The notes below the pieces were generated by a model that did no database searches, had not been told where the DNA came from, and saw only the letters and a program-made list of their open reading frames with translations. Shown here piece by piece: positions 1 to 11,553 of a stretch of DNA of 64,000 bases. This DNA comes from Paramecium sonneborni. Taxonomy: Eukaryota > Ciliophora > Oligohymenophorea > Peniculida > Parameciidae. Numbering within the stretch: position 1 is the first letter of the stretch; each line of letters begins with the position of its first letter. The stretch covers positions 253,481 to 317,480 of the forward strand of contig CAJJDN010000060.1 of the NCBI GenBank assembly GCA_905182985.1. Direction: 5' to 3'. The position numbers and the translations under genes are program-made.

Positions 1-1645
1 ATCAGACATTTCTTCAGGTTACGTTTCCGTTTCCACTTCTATAAATGGATTTTCTTCATTCTCCTTTTTATTTAGTTTTTCTGCCTCTTCACTTGCAAAT
101 GCATTATAAACATCAATTATATTTTAAACAGGAGATGCTTATTATTTTTTTTCTTCTTTTTTTTAATCTAATTCTATATCAATATTATCAAATTCTAAAT
201 CTTCATCAAATAATGGTATATCTATTTTATATAAATTTTAATCTATAATCTTTTTTTATGGTTCCTCGATATTTGAATCAATAATTACTTCAGATTATAT
301 TTTATTTACTAATTAATCTTATATAATATCAACTGATTCAATTACTTCCAAACTTTCTTATTATTATTGTTATTATTATTATTATTGTTATTATTATTGT
401 TATTATTATTCATCAATTTTATTGTTATTATAATTAAATTAATCAGAATTAAATTCTTAGTTTAAAGTATATTCTTTATATAAAGCATCCATATCTAGCT
501 CATCAACAGCTTATGGAACTATATTATATGCTTCTTATATAATAATTTCTTATTAAATTTAATTTTAAACATTTTGTATATTTTCAACACTTACTTAATT
601 TATTTAAGCTAAAAACTATTTCTCTTCTAGTTATTCTATTTTCATTTATTCATCTAATGATTCATCCTTAATTTATTAAACCTTTTCGGTGTTATTTTGT
701 TCTATATTCAACAATTATTCAGCTTCTACAGATGTTTAAGGATTCAAAAATTGTATCTCAACAGATTAAATAACTTCATCTTCAATATTCTATTAAATAT
801 TATTAATTCCTAAAGTTTCTATTTAGATACTATCAATATCAAGATATTTTTCTTCTTCATTTTAGATTGAAGCTTGTTATTCTACTTCGTTATTCTCAAT
901 TGATAATTTGCTAACAATATCATCAAAAGATAAAATTTAATTATCTAAAGGTCTAATAATAATCAAACTAAAATTACAATTTTATAGCTTCTTCAATATT
1001 CTCAACATCGAACTCTAACATATTTCCTTTTTATTTAGTTGTTATAATTGATTAAGCTTTTGCAATTTTATCTTCATCACCAAAAACTAAACAAAGACCC
1101 ACAGCTTTTTGCTTAGTCTGAAAAACAACTTATTAGTTAGTTAAAGAACTTAATTTGAAGTAAATGTTTTCATTTTTTTATAATTTCAAGCCCGTAATAA
1201 ATGCTACAACTTGTTAGTGTTCCAAGTTTACAGGAACTTTTATTTCATCTTTTTTGGTTTAGTAATTTTCACAAACAACATTTAATTAGTCATCATTTAT
1301 TGCTAAATAATTTATTCTGATATTATCAATATTGGATGAGCTGATTATCTATAAATCAAATCCTTATCTAAGTAAAACAATGTATATATACCTTTCAAAT
1401 TGATATTGCTAGTTCTAGTGTAAAGTTCATATTGCTCTCCGATTATTTATTTTATGGATACGATCACTTTTGGAATTTCATCAAAATCTTAATCAAATTA
1501 CACATTCTTATTATGTAACATTTTTTTATACTTTTGTGAATAGTTGATGCGCTTTTAAATTTTAAAGATCAAGTATTCCATTATTTTGTTAAATTCCGTT
1601 AACAAAAAGGAATAAAGACACTACTATTAGAAAACTCTTCTTCAT
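1..1645 (-). CDS. secreted Q/E-rich protein, C-terminus beyond window
   Basis: Minus-strand gene whose 3' end lies outside the window. The proposed start at 1645 opens MKKSFLIVVSLFLF, a typical signal peptide (basic start, hydrophobic core), so the product probably enters the secretory pathway. The reading frame then shifts. A 52-nt GT..AG intron just after the signal peptide restores it, but that is long for this genome, so the 5' end is uncertain. Two further introns fit well (29 nt near 1390, 25 nt near 970). The N-terminal part up to about residue 200 looks globular; the rest is acidic and Gln-rich with a homopolymeric Gln run near 357-411. I do not recognise a family. Reading the frame requires TAA/TAG as Gln. 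Confidence 0.6.
357..411 (-). repeat. TAA/CAA microsatellite coding a poly-Gln run
   Basis: A trinucleotide run of TAA and CAA units on the minus strand lies in frame in the secreted-protein gene and encodes about 18 consecutive glutamines. Mixing CAA with TAA shows that both are read as Gln. The run is internal to the ORF and not at an intron. Confidence 0.75.
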
Positions 1646-1955
1646 TTTTAATATTAAAATATATAAAACGGATGCTTATAAAAAAAATGAAAAATAAATT
1701 TAAATATAAAATTATAGAACTCATAATATCAATAGGAAAATTGATAAAATAAACAATAAATCTTATATAATACAATTATGACTTTTTTTTTATGAATAAT
1801 TTATTATTTTATTGTATTTATTACTTATAATAAACATTGAATAAGAATGTTATTAATTCTTTTCTTGATATTTAGAATTGAAGAATGTAGTTTGGCTTAT
1901 TTTTTAATTATAAGTGTATATTAGTATTGATTATTTAATATTATTTTAAATAAAA

Positions 1956-3963
1956 ATGGATTTTCATCATAAAAATAATGAGCGGAATAATAAGCATGTG
2001 AATGAAAAATAAAATTATGATCGAAATGAAAAGTATAATGATCGAAATAATGATCGAAACAATGAAAGAAATAATGAAAGAAATAATGATAGAAATGATA
2101 GATATGATAATAAAAATGATAGAAAAAGAAAGGATCGCCATTAAAAGAGAAAGAATAGGAAATACTCATCATCAAGCATATCTAGACCATCATCTTCAGT
2201 TTCAGTTTCTGTTTCTTAATCAGAATCATCATCAAGTTCTGAAAAAATACCTCGTTATAGGCCTAAAAATCATGATAATATGGTATTATTATTGGAGAAT
2301 TTACCAGAAGATTTAACAAAGTAATAATTGGATTGTGCTTTTAATGAAGCAGCAATGGAAGCAAATGTAATTCCTCATGAAGAAATTTCTATAATAAATG
2401 CATTTGGGTAAGCCTATATAAAATATTGTACAGTGGATTATGCAAGAAAAGTTTTAATATATTTAAAAGGTAAAATTTAAATAGGAGAACATACTCTTAA
2501 TGTAGATTTTTATGATGATACTAGTGGTAGATAGAGAAGAGTAATGAATATAATAATAATAATTAGAATAGACATGAATTAAAAAATAGCTTAATTAATT
2601 AGCCTCCTACAAGTTATGATTGGATATGTGATAAATGTGGTTATGAAAATTTTGCAAAAAGACACAAATGCAATAAATGTTTAAATCCAAGAAATATTAA
2701 TTGTAAAATATTAAGTGTCATGATGGCTCCTCCTACTGGATTTACAGATGATTCAATATGTAACACTAGTCTTATGATAAAAGCAAAAGTATTTATTTCT
2801 TATATTTAAATAAAGTCAATAGCAGATGCCACTGATAGTGATATATTAGATATCTTTTCTCCTTTGGCTGCTGTTAAAGATATAAGATTAGTCAAAAACA
2901 AAGTACCCAAGGATCCTAGAATGAAAGAATAAAAAGATTTTGCCTTTGTTGAATTCTTCAGTGTTGAAGATGCAGAGAATGTTTATAGGCACGTTACTCA
3001 AAATGAGGTCAGATTACATGGTGATTAACTAATAATCTAGTATTCAAGAAATAATAGAGCTTCAAGATATGAAGATCATTCGAAACCGTTTGGGTAAACT
3101 TTTAGTCTAAACTTAGATTTTACCCAAATAGCTAATTTGTAATATAACCTTAAGGACCATTATAACAATAAATTCCATCCTAAATTTAATCTCAGCTTTC
3201 CTCTTAAGCGAATCAATCATCTTAAGCATAATAACCATAAGATATCATATAACAACAATAATAACCATAAATGCAAATTCCATTGCCAATATAAATGCCT
3301 ATGCCAATACCTTCTCCGATACCAATTCATTAAATTTCTTAAATTACACCAATATAACATACTTAATCGCCATAAACATAATCAATACCTTAAATACCAA
3401 TTCAAATGCCAGAAGTTTCAATTGTTTAACCTATAGTATAAGCTCCATATCAAACTGCTTAATTAGCTTAAGAGAGAATTATACTTAAATAAGAATAGAA
3501 ACTTACTTTGTCTACTCCTCCAATGAATTTAATGTCTCAACTTCCACCAAAAATTTATACACCAAAGCCATAATAATAATAACAAAATCCTTAATAATCA
3601 TAATAATAAAAAAAATAATAAAAAATAGAAGAAACAGAAGAGGAAGTCAAATCTGATAAAGAAGATGATTAGCCATCTCCTCTTCCTACTAAATCTATTA
3701 ATAAAGTATAACCTCAATTAACTGAAGCATAAATTAGAAAAAAGGCAGAATTAGAATTAAAAAAATGGGAAAAATAATAATAGATAAAAAAACCAGAAGT
3801 TAAAGTAACCCCTACAAAACCTATCATTAATTAAGTTGAAGCCTAAACTAGGTTAATTTTATATATTTGCCCTATATGCAGAAAAAAATTTCCAAACGAA
3901 GAAGTTATGAATTATCACTCTCTAAATTCTGAGATGCATAAGTAAAAATTATTATAGATGTGA
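1956..3963 (+). CDS. RBM5/RBM10-like RNA-binding protein (RRM, RanBP2 zinc finger, RRM, C2H2)
   Basis: Predicted 643 aa after removing introns of 26, 27 and 23 nt (2541-2566, near 2790, near 3095); the spliced length is an exact multiple of three. Domain order: an Arg/Asp/Asn-rich then Ser-rich N-terminus (1-100), RRM1 (about 108-185), a RanBP2-type zinc finger with WICDKCGYENFAKRHKCNKC (about 209-240), RRM2 (about 255-345), a long Gln/Pro-rich linker, and a C2H2 finger (CPIC..H..H, about 597-620) near the end. This is the order seen in RBM5/6/10 splicing regulators, but no G-patch follows the C2H2 finger, so the protein stops early compared with the animal family. A nuclear role in splicing is inferred from the family. 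The gene ends 31 bp from the convergent neighbour. Confidence 0.85.
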
Positions 3964-3994
3964 ATTATATCATTATTAAAAAGTTGATTTATTT

Positions 3995-5383
3995 TCATTG
4001 TTTTCTATTTATATCTTTTATTTATTCAGCAATATCCAATAATTCTTTTCGAATTACAGCTTTTTGTTTAAAATCAGATTCTTTTTAAGCTTACCTTATT
4101 AATTATTCATAGCGATCGTTCAATTATTTTAACTACATTTCAGTTTCATTATTTCTTGCAGACATAGGAGGTGATAATACTTTCTTTTTTGAATGTTATT
4201 GTTATTATAATAAACTCTAATCTGCTTAGAAATGCATTTCAGGTTTAAAAGGTGTTGTCTATTTCATATCTTCTAAACAATCTTTAATTGCTTATTTTAA
4301 AACATTTGATTTTACTATATTTTATTCAAATCTTGGACTAGATATTTAAGGTTATAAATATTCAAAATTTAACTTTGTATTTTTCTTATTTTGATTATTT
4401 ATCTAATTTGAATATTAATTATTTGTTGCCATATCTTGATCTGGATCTTCTGAACAAGATGCATTTCTAAATCTATTTCTATTAAATTTATTATTTTTTT
4501 CTTCATATTCCAATCTTAATTATAATTACTAATGCTTTAAGTTTAAATCTTTTAATTCTATAGTTAATTTATGTATTGTAGATTAAAATTGATTACTCTT
4601 ATTTAATAATTCTTAAATTCTTCTTGTCAATTAATCCTCTGTCTATTAACGTTAATTTGATATTTCTTCCATCATTTTCAAAAATGCTCTTTCTTTTTCT
4701 TCCAACTAACCTCTATACATTTATATTTATTTTTCATATTCTTATAATTTAAATAATGGACATCGATCTTTATAATCTAAATAATTTGATTCTAATTCAT
4801 TTTTCTCATTTTATAACTTTTCATATCTCTTTTCTAATTTTTTTACATATGATTATCCTTACTCCAATCTATGTTTCAAATCCAATACTTATTCTTATTA
4901 TTTTTAATTATCATCTAATTTTTGTTAATCCACCTTCTACATTAATCCTCTCTCATTTATTTTATACTGTTCTAATTGCTTTTACAATTGATCAATTTAA
5001 TTCTACATTTATTATCTCTCCTTCTTACCATCTTCTATCTTTTTAACTAGATCTGCTACTCGATCTTAGTATTCTTTTAATTATGTATATCTTTCCTCTT
5101 GTAAAGCTTCAATTTATAAAATATAATTATTAATATTTTCTTTATCATTTTATTGTCTTTATAGTTACATAGATAATGTTTCATTTTAATTTCTCAATTC
5201 TTGTATTTACTAAGACAAAATTTCTTCATCATTAACTTTCAATTTATTAGAAGGTTACAAATCAATCTTTTAAGTTTCCATTACTTTTATTTTTTCTTAA
5301 AGAGCTTTCATTGCCATTACATATGCATTTGAAGAACTTTTGTATCCAGAATTAGAAGTATTTCTTTATTCTCGTTAAAACAT
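3995..5383 (-). CDS. long coiled-coil protein, intronless
   Basis: A single 462-aa open frame with no intron, ending at TGA. The start is the first in-frame ATG (MFQREQRNTS). Roughly residues 25-300 are rich in Glu, Lys, Gln and Leu with heptad-like spacing (for example LQEKIKVMETQKIDLQ), typical of an extended coiled coil. The C-terminal third is more polar, with short Pro/Ser stretches and another helical patch at the end. No catalytic motif is visible. In a ciliate such proteins are often basal-body, axonemal or cortical structural components, but that is only a guess from composition. Confidence 0.75.
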
Positions 5384-6290
5384 TAATTATTTTTGATAAA
5401 ATGATTATAATTAATTAATCCATTCAAATATTATTAAAAAAAGTCTAATTTGCCATTTCAACAATTATATATATGCTATTTTCTAAATCTTATTTCTTAT
5501 AATTCTTATTCTAAAAAACAGAAGAGTTTTAAGATATATTCAAAAATCAAAACTTCTATAATTTTTTTTCTAAAAGTTTAAATCTTGCATCTATAGAATG
5601 AACTAGATTGAATGCTTCAAAAAACTATCTAAATTAAAAAGAATTAAATCATATCAATTATTTAAAATTGTAAAATAAAGATATATTAATATTTTTCAGA
5701 AAGAAAAATTTTATGATATTAATTAATGAGAATAAACTTAAGTAATTTAAGTAATTTTCTTTTGAAATAGAAAAAATGCTTTTTAATTCGTAACCGAAAT
5801 ACTAAATAAAATAGTTAATATTTGGATATTTCATTTCTAAATTTTACAATAATCTAATTTATTGTTCTAAATATATTAGAGTGATAATGTTCTTAAATAA
5901 ATCTTATTAAGAATTCAATATTTATGAAAACTCTATATATAAATTTGAAGTATCTTTAAAAAGGGAGTATCTAAAATATTTTCAACTTTTATCCTGAAAA
6001 AAATAAGACAAAAAAAGTATGATATGTATCTATATTTGATTTTGTTTTTTATATTGTTCAAGGGCACACTAATAATATTAAAATAAATAAGATAAGGAAT
6101 ATTTAAAAAGATTGGCTTAAAATATTTTTGTTTCAAGTATACAAGGATTTTAGGTTTCATTTAATTACAATTAATTGTATTGTGATATATATTATTACTA
6201 ATATTAAATTTCATTGGATAAATATTAATGAATTAGAATATACAATATAATTGAATTTAAGTGAAGGCGGGAGGAGAAAATAATTAATTA
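5384..6290. other. intergenic, no gene seen
   Basis: About 0.9 kb of very AT-rich sequence between the start of the coiled-coil gene and the start of the LRR-like gene. Both are transcribed away from it, so it must hold both promoters. Short open stretches, including one on the minus strand at 5933-6160, show no coding character and no homology I recognise. Confidence 0.6.
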
Positions 6291-8163
6291 ATGGATTTCG
6301 AATTTCCCCAATTATTGAACCCAACAGATAATGAACCTATAATACTAGTTTCTGAATAAAAAGATGTCTTGAATAGTAAATTATTGACAGCTCGTTAAGT
6401 TAGTTAAGGAGCTCTTCAGACATAAGGAAAATCTGATCTAGTTGTTATTAAAGACTTTTTAAAGTAATAAGCTTTAAATTTATTTATAAAATAGGGATTT
6501 GACAAAAAATTCTCCATTAGCTTATGTTCCAGATGCTGAATCATAATAACTTGTTGATAATTTTGATTAAAAAAAATACGCTTATGAAAGTTAAGTATAA
6601 GAACAAGTAAATTCTTATAAATAACTAAATTAAAAATTATAACAAGGATATGAGAATGCTTGTAATAACATCATATCTAAATTGGTTATAAATGCATAAG
6701 GAGAAAGTAATAATGTTTAAAGAGCCTATGATTCTTTATAAACTGTATTGAGAAGTGATCCAGAACAAGAAGCTTCAATTCCTAAGCCAAAGGAAATTGT
6801 AGATAAAGTATAAAAAATTAATAGCAAATATAGATTTCTTAATTAAGAGCAGCTCCTGAGTTACCAGAATATTTGTTTACAACTACAAAAAAAGTAAGAG
6901 CATGGAGAAACGCTCCTAATGAATTATGTGTATGGAATAAAACAAAAGAGCAATTTTATAGAGAAAATTTAGAATAGAGTTTAAATTAAGATGTTTAAGA
7001 TAAAACAGAATTAGCTCTAAAATTTTGGAATTCTTAAATAAAAAAACTGGGTGATCAATTATTGAACATAATCTAAGATGATTAATCTATTTAATAATAA
7101 AATTTTGTGAATTTAAATATTGAGACTGCAGAAGCATTGGCATTATTATTAAATACTATGATTACTCCATAAACATAAATAATACTTCATATTGGAGATT
7201 TTACAGTTGCAGAATCTAAATCAATTGCAGAATCAATATAAAAATTAACTAGTATTTTAAATTTATAGTTAAATTGGAGAGTAAGTGGAAAAGCATAAGG
7301 ATTATCACATATTGCTTAAGGTATTATAATAAAATTATATTAATAGCAATATCTTAAGCAGAATAATTAAAAGTATTGACATTTTAATTTTCTTCATAAG
7401 TTTAAGCAAATTCAGCTAAAGATTTCTTCAGTGAATTCAAAGAAGTTAAATTACCAAATTTGGAGGAAGTAAATGTATTAGCAGAATAATCTAATATAAA
7501 TGGAGCAATTTAATATATATCTAAAGCAGTGAAATCAATTGGAGGAAATTAAGTTAAAAGAGTTTTATTTAATTTTAGGTAAGTTTATTAAAATAAATTA
7601 TTAGTCAATCTTAAATTGATAATAAATCAGCTTAATAATTAGGAGAAGCATTATCTACATATAAAGGTGTTAAAAAACTTACTCTTAATTTTTCAGGTTA
7701 CTCTTTATAAAGCAATTGTATTAAAGATGAAGGATTTAGTGGATTGATTTAAAATGTTGTCAATTTTGCTGATAGTCTTGTTGAATTGACAATTAATGTT
7801 GGAAGAAATTAATTAACAGATAACTCATTAACTAGTTTAAATAAACAATTTTCAGTTGTACAATGGGTTTCATTAAAAAGTGTTAATATTAGTATTCATT
7901 ATAATAAAATTACAGAATAAGGAGCTCGTAAATTAGGCAAAGTATTATATATTTATTATATAATATAGTTCCTTCATAATTTACCTATATTAGTTAATGT
8001 TTCTGTAAATTTGAATTCAACAGAGATAAATTAAAAAGGATTGAATTTTATAATTAATTAATTAGGCCCATAGGTAAATGCTTCAATTTGGGTCAAATAA
8101 TCAAATATAAGTTAAGAAGAAGCAGCAGAATTTGTTGGAAAAGTGGCATCATTGAGAATATGA
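6291..8163 (+). CDS. LRR (ribonuclease-inhibitor-like) repeat protein
   Basis: Five introns (31, 26, 26, 26 and 27 nt) are needed; the spliced frame is exactly 579 codons, giving 578 aa. The C-terminal half is made of repeated beta-alpha units with the rhythm of ribonuclease-inhibitor-type LRRs, for example LVELTINVGRNQLTDNSL and VSLKSVNISIHYNKITEQGA. The N-terminal 250 residues are helical and Gln-rich with no recognised domain. LRR arrays are protein-binding scaffolds; no partner or compartment can be read from the sequence. The start ATG at 6291 follows a purine-rich leader, and the next upstream frame is closed. The stop lies 47 bp from the convergent kinesin. Confidence 0.7.
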
Positions 8164-8210
8164 TTTTGTTAATTAATTACATTAGCAAATATATATATAT
8201 ATATTTATTA

Positions 8211-9863
8211 TCACTAATTTGATCTTTTCTTAAATGTTATTTATGGAGACTCATTTCTTCTGTAAACTTCAATTTCAGGGGAGCTATTCTCTTTTTATTC
8301 AAGGAAGGAACTCTGTTCTTTTCTTAGTTATTAATCATTTATATACTTTCTGGTTAGAATTTCGTCATATTTTTGTAACTTTTCAGAAATAAATGTAAGT
8401 TCTGTAACATATTCTTTCATTCTTGTATTATATAGATCCTTCATTGCTTCAAAACATCTTTATGTTTCTTCTATACTTTTTACATCTAATGAAGGAATCC
8501 TTTCATTCAGATAAAGTTCAACTTTCTCCTATATATCTTTTTAATTAATTGTTATTCCACTTGATTATGGTAATAAATTTTGTTATTGTTATTATATTTT
8601 TTTATTACTTGTATTTGATGTCCCTCCTCTTTAATATTATTCTAATTCTCTAATCAAAACTAATTTCTCTTACTCTAATCTTTTTACAACAGCTTCCAAA
8701 TCTACTTTTTCATTTCTTCTTATCTAATTTATATTTATATATAATAACCTCATTTTCTAATTGTCCAACTCTTTAACTAAATCTTAAAGTAGACAATGAT
8801 TCTTCAATATTATCATTTTCAGAACTTATTGTAGCAATCATAACAGTTTTACAATTACCTCCTAATGAATCTTTTAATAATGTGGTCATCAAAGAATTTC
8901 TATATGGTATATGTTATCTATTTGCTCCTTTCATTCTTTCGTTTAAAGCTATAATAACTTATTCTAAGTAAGTTAAAGATAAATTGATATATTTTGCTTC
9001 ATTCAATAAATTACCTTCTACTTAAGATTTACTTATTCTTTCTGATCCTGCTAAATCAACTAAATGCAATTTGCTAACAAAACAAGTCTCACTTGTAGTA
9101 TCACATCCTTCAAGAGTTACAGTAAAAATACAATGAGATCTTGAACTTGATTAATTCATAGGAGTTGAACTAACTTATCTTATAAAATTTCCCATCATAA
9201 GCAAATCAATTCCTTCCTATTCATTATTACATTAATGAATAGATAAATTCTTTAAATGAATATTATTTTAATCATCTTCAAATAATGCTATCTTTAAATT
9301 GATATAATATATACTTTATTCCATTATTCTAAAGGAGTTTCCAAATGTCTTTTTTCTAATAAATCATAAGCATTTTCATTATATATTTCCATGAATGAAA
9401 TATATATTTTATATTCAAATTTTGTTCTTTTATCTATTTCATCAAATATATAAGAAAGAGCTCTTGGTATAATACCTCTCAACTACCATGTTTCAGCTCC
9501 ACTCATTGTATAAGTTTTACCTGATCCTGTTTATCCATATGCAAATATAGTGGCATTATAACCATCCAAAAAACTAAATTTGAATATATAGTTCAATACC
9601 TATTTATTACAGGAGTTGTAACATTAGTGAATACATGCTCTTAACTTGATTTCTAATCAAAAACATGAGTAAAGTTAAAATCCAAATTATCTCTACTGTT
9701 GTTAATCAATCCAAATTTAACATGTTTAGGTAATAATACTTACAGTTTCTTATTTTGATATATTTAGTATTGCATGGCATTTTAAGATTAACTTCATTTA
9801 CAAATATAACTATTACCTATTTGAAGGTTTTAGTCTCAGATATACTTCGAATTGAGATTTCAT
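8211..9863 (-). CDS. kinesin motor protein, kinesin-9-like
   Basis: Introns of 25, 26, 23 and 25 nt give an exact 517-aa frame. The motor domain fills residues 1-360: a beta1 strand with [10 protein letters not shown]-loop [13 protein letters not shown], switch [12 protein letters not shown], switch [12 protein letters not shown], and the late-motor stretch [12 protein letters not shown]. The run LTYLEQVIIAL before the microtubule-binding region resembles the matching part of KIF9, so kinesin-9 is the best family guess. A short coiled coil and a charged tail follow, making it shorter than most kinesins. Kinesin-9 proteins act in cilia and flagella, which would suit this organism. The motor looks catalytically complete. 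Confidence 0.9.
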
Positions 9864-9893
9864 AAACTGTTAAAAATATTAATAAAAAAAGTA

Positions 9894-11070
9894 TCAATTG
9901 GAAATTCTAGTTTTTGAAATCACTCTTTTCAATATACTTACATCCTTTTCATCTATTTCATAAATTGTTGAAATTATCTATCTACAAAGAAAGCATTCCT
10001 TCTACTTCTATGCTAATTGCATTGCACACTAATAGCAAATTCCTCCATGACCACAATTCATTAAAATTGCATTAGAAGATTTTTCACAACAAATAATGCA
10101 CTTACTATTTGAATTTTAAGGACAGGGCTTCTTTTTCTAAATTATATTATTATTCAAATTTCTCTCTGTTAATATTTCATTTTAATTTGTATCTTTCAGA
10201 ACAACAATTTCTAAATCTTTTATTTATCGAAAATAAGCATTTGATAATTTTTACATAAAAATTGATGTTTTAGTTATCTCTTTTTTAATTTATTTTTCAG
10301 TATTTTAAGTTCCATTTTTAGGAGATGAATTTCTTGATTCGATTGAATCTATAGCTAAAATAAATTCAATTATGGAACTGGAAAAGACATATGAGATTGT
10401 ACAAAAAATTAGGATATTCATTGATATTATGCAATACATATAAAGATCTCCTATTTTGATAGTGAAATTAATTCCAAGTACATTTAAGGTATTTACTATC
10501 CAAATTGTTGCTATCAAACTACTTAAAGCTGAAGTATATAATAACCATGATAATATTTTAACTAATTAAGAATGGTTTTAGATATACCTTCATTTTTAAA
10601 GCGATTTATTATTGTGCTATTGTTAATTCTAATTAATTTTGAAATTAACATCAATAAAAAAGTTATAGTAGATCCAATTAATCCACTTAAAAACATCCAA
10701 TACCACCAAAAGGTTTATGACCATGTCCAATCTACATATAGATTCATTTTTAATGTTATACAAAGTATTGCTATCAGTTATGAAAATCGGTAAAAAATTT
10801 TAGTCTATATTAAAAATGAAAAATACCAATCTTATAATCGTTGAATATTAATGTTGTTCATCTTATTTCTTATCACAAAATATTTTAAAAATAAATGATA
10901 ATCCAACAAACATATTGCTGAAAATATAATACTTTAGCTCTAAATAATATGTAAGTGCGATATATATCTAAATTATATGAGATAACTTACATAAAAGAAA
11001 ATGTTAAGAATGTGATCGATATTTTCGATAATTTATCTTCTCGATAATTTAATCCATATGATTAGTTCAT
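9894..11070 (-). CDS. multi-pass membrane protein with C-terminal RING finger
   Basis: With introns of 23 and 26 nt the frame is exactly 376 codons (375 aa). Roughly residues 10-240 hold several hydrophobic segments, such as FSQLIAILCITL, MFLSGLIGSTITFLLMLI and YMYCIISMNILIFCTISYVF, i.e. about five or six membrane spans. The C-terminus carries a RING: CIICCEKSSNAILMNCGHGG then CYQC and CFLC. Family knowledge: membrane RING proteins are usually E3 ubiquitin ligases of ER or endomembranes. The start at 11070 (MNQSYGLNY) is the most upstream that keeps the frame. The stop is 30 bp upstream of the kinesin start on the same strand. Confidence 0.75.
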
Positions 11071-11553
11071 TCAATATGGCACATCCAAGAGGTAAAGCTA
11101 AGGGAGTTTATTGAAATTAGAACAAAGTGATTAGGAGAACCAAAATATTGATATAGGTGTATTTGTAACACAAGTGCTTGTATGCTAATTCCACAACTTC
11201 TCTTGTCAATAATATCAAATCATTACTTTTACATAGATTTTGTTTTTAGTTAAATATTATAATTAGCAAAAATGAATTTTTTTGGATTAAATGTTTGATT
11301 TTACAAATTGATTTGAAATATACATTTAGAAACATAATGTATACTTTTTTTTTAGCTTTAATATTATTTTTAATATAATTACATACACTGCAAATTTATG
11401 ATTTCTTTATGATCAAGCTTACTGTTTTAAAGTAGAAATTTCTTTAATTATAAGAGTTGTAAAATAAATGTTAGTTTTAAAAGTAGATTTTATTGAATTA
11501 TGATATTGTAATAAAATTATTGTTTAAATAATTTGTATAATAATTCAATAAAT
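11071..11553. other. intergenic, nothing recognised
   Basis: About 0.5 kb between the membrane RING gene and the 3' end of the Ca2+-ATPase. A plus-strand ATG at 11078 opens a basic peptide (MAHPRGKAKGVY) that stops after 12 codons. I see no further gene or structured RNA. Confidence 0.5.

Noticed and set aside
1921..2175. Tyr/His/Phe-rich minus-strand ORFs opposite the RNA-binding protein
   Set aside because: They mirror the Arg/Asp/Asn repeat region of the plus-strand gene, which continues into RRM and zinc-finger domains.
11078..11220. A small basic ORF resembling a ribosomal protein start (MAHPRGKAKG...)
   Set aside because: It stops at TGA after 12 codons, no small intron rescues it, and the following sequence has no ribosomal-protein motif.
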